Shown one piece after another: positions 62,701 through 64,000 of a stretch of DNA of 64,000 bases. Position numbers and translations under genes: made by a program. The notes under the pieces were generated by a model. The model was not told where the DNA came from. It did not search any database and saw only the letters and a program-made list of their open reading frames with translations. Every line of letters begins with the position of its first letter. Positions within the stretch are counted from its first letter, which is position 1. Source of the stretch: Protula sp. h YS-2021 (lineage: Eukaryota; Annelida; Polychaeta; Sabellida; Serpulidae); contig OX457029.1 in assembly GCA_949752745.1 (NCBI GenBank), positions 14,319,551 through 14,383,550 of the forward strand, read 5' to 3'.

Positions 62701-64000
62701 TTGCAATCTCCCTCTTCCATCGGCCCCCGGGCGGGGTTGGGGGCGGGGGGGGGGGGGAGGCGGGGGGGAGGGGTGTTGAGATTACGAATATTATATAAAT
62801 CGCTGTTAACGTCAAAACATGGCTCATTCGATGACGGTTTATAAGCAATTATTGCTGATCACCCACTGATGTTGTCAAAGAGCGGAGTATACAGGCAAAA
62901 ACACACAAAAACCCTTACAATTAGCTCGTTTTCCAGCCGTTAATGTATTTACGTATCCCACAATGCATAGCTAGTTATGGTCATCTTGTGATTCATGTGA
63001 TGAAATGGAGGCTAATTAGTGTCCATCATAACAACAACGGGACCGTACTGACATATTGACGTGTGTGTCAATCATTGTATACGGGAGTACGCGGGAGGAA
63101 GGAGGGAGAAGGAGGAGAGAGGAGGGGCTTTAGGGCTGAGTATCAACAATGATTCAAGTTTCCATGGAAAAACAAACAAACGAACTTTGCGCTAACTAAA
63201 ACCGTAATAAAAGTGATTACTTTTAAAAAAAATCGGTGGTTTTACAGTTTCTTGGGCTGCTGGCAACACGTATAAGAATCTGCAAAACAAAAAAACAAAA
63301 ATGACAGATAAAAAATAAATAAATATATAAAACAGCGCTTGTACTCCGCTTCTGTGGCATTTTTATGGCATTCCGATTCGTCGACAATCACATGACACTT
63401 CGTTGTCTGTGACGTAAACAATGATGTCGCTTTAATTTGCCCTTAATTAAGTGCCGTTAGTAACAAATTACCAATCTAATTACTACTATAGCGATTTTTT
63501 CGAAAATGTTGACGTAAATTGATTTTCCAGAGCTGCCATATGTGGCCTAAAAATGAAAAAGAGGAAATTGAAAAAAGTTCAAATTTTAAAGTAATAATAA
63601 GAGCATGCTTGAATTTGTAATCAATAATCAATACTCAGTATGCAGAAGTTGGCATCTGTGAAATGCAAAAACCTACACAGCCTTTAACATACACAAACTT
63701 ATACCTAATTGATAAATGATACTGAATTCATACTGATGTCAACGTGACGATTTGCCTCGGCCGAGGCGGCGTCATTAGTATTCAAATATACAACAGGTGT
63801 CGCTAATTAGAAAAAAAAAAACAAAACAAAACATACACGCAACAGCTCCTTTGCAATCTTTCTCCCGTTGTTAGAAAACAACTGACCTCTGTAGGAGACC
63901 AGAGTGGAAACCGGATGGATGTTTGAAAAAAAAAAAGACTTCCCATTTTGAAATAAGAGCATTATTTTTCGGCGTGGGGCAGAATAAAAAAAAAGGTTTA
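59791..64000. other. Intergenic with G/C and T tracts
   Basis: No gene supported. C/G runs near 59950, 60390, 60465, 60795 and 62735-62775; poly(T) with G interruptions at 61480-61557. The frames here are shadows of low-complexity DNA. Confidence 0.45.

Overview
This window is animal nuclear DNA, most likely from a mollusc or another lophotrochozoan. The genes have introns with GT-AG (and one GC-AG) sites. The recognisable families are a Cys-rich tyrosinase, an intronless TRIM-NHL protein, a small heat shock protein and a C-type-lectin/mucin membrane protein. The repeats include Tx1-like and CR1/jockey-like LINE remnants, a tRNA-derived SINE, many short inverted-repeat elements and many micro- and minisatellites. 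The taxon is an inference from gene and repeat content; no marker gene is present.

Layout. 0-11 kb is gene-poor: a SINE, a decayed + strand LINE reverse transcriptase, a possible LTR and a decayed 3.6 kb Tx1-like LINE on the - strand. 11.2-11.8 kb holds a 600 bp inverted-repeat element with an 8-bp target duplication, followed by a 200-N assembly gap. 12.1-13.7 kb is the 3' part of a tyrosinase gene with one frameshift. 16.6-18.5 kb is a two-coding-exon small heat shock protein gene (-) with a TATA/heat-shock-element promoter and a 5'UTR intron. 23.5-25.5 kb is a TRIM-NHL gene (+). 28.3-31.8 kb is a two-exon gene for a small unrecognised protein (+). 33.8-38.2 kb is a five-exon gene (-) for a membrane mucin whose C-type lectin domain halves appear in permuted order. 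38.8-39.5 kb is a 35-bp satellite. 48.6-64 kb has no gene I can support, only repeats, a lectin-domain remnant and short transposons.

The stand-out is 40744-48043: a 7.3 kb, nearly perfect palindrome with sharp ends and a TA on both sides, inserted in a GATATC-rich satellite. Each ~3.65 kb arm carries the same two genes. One encodes a 109-residue Cys-rich protein behind a TATA box, with a perfect histone-type 3' stem-loop (GGCCCTTTTAAGGGCC) 19 bases after the stop. The other encodes a 244-residue protein with two zinc fingers and an acidic tail, behind the same TATATAAG box but with an ordinary AATAAA. The two zinc-finger genes diverge from a central array of GTTGAACAT/GTTCAACAT repeats. The arms also hold CRE and ETS-CRE composite sites, ~165 bp repeats and C-tract repeats. 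No transposase, polymerase, integrase or Rep is visible. I do not recognise this element; it could be a non-autonomous foldback transposon or an integrated head-to-head dimer of a small hairpin-ended replicon. The arms differ by point changes and repeat copy number, which argues against a simple assembly artefact.
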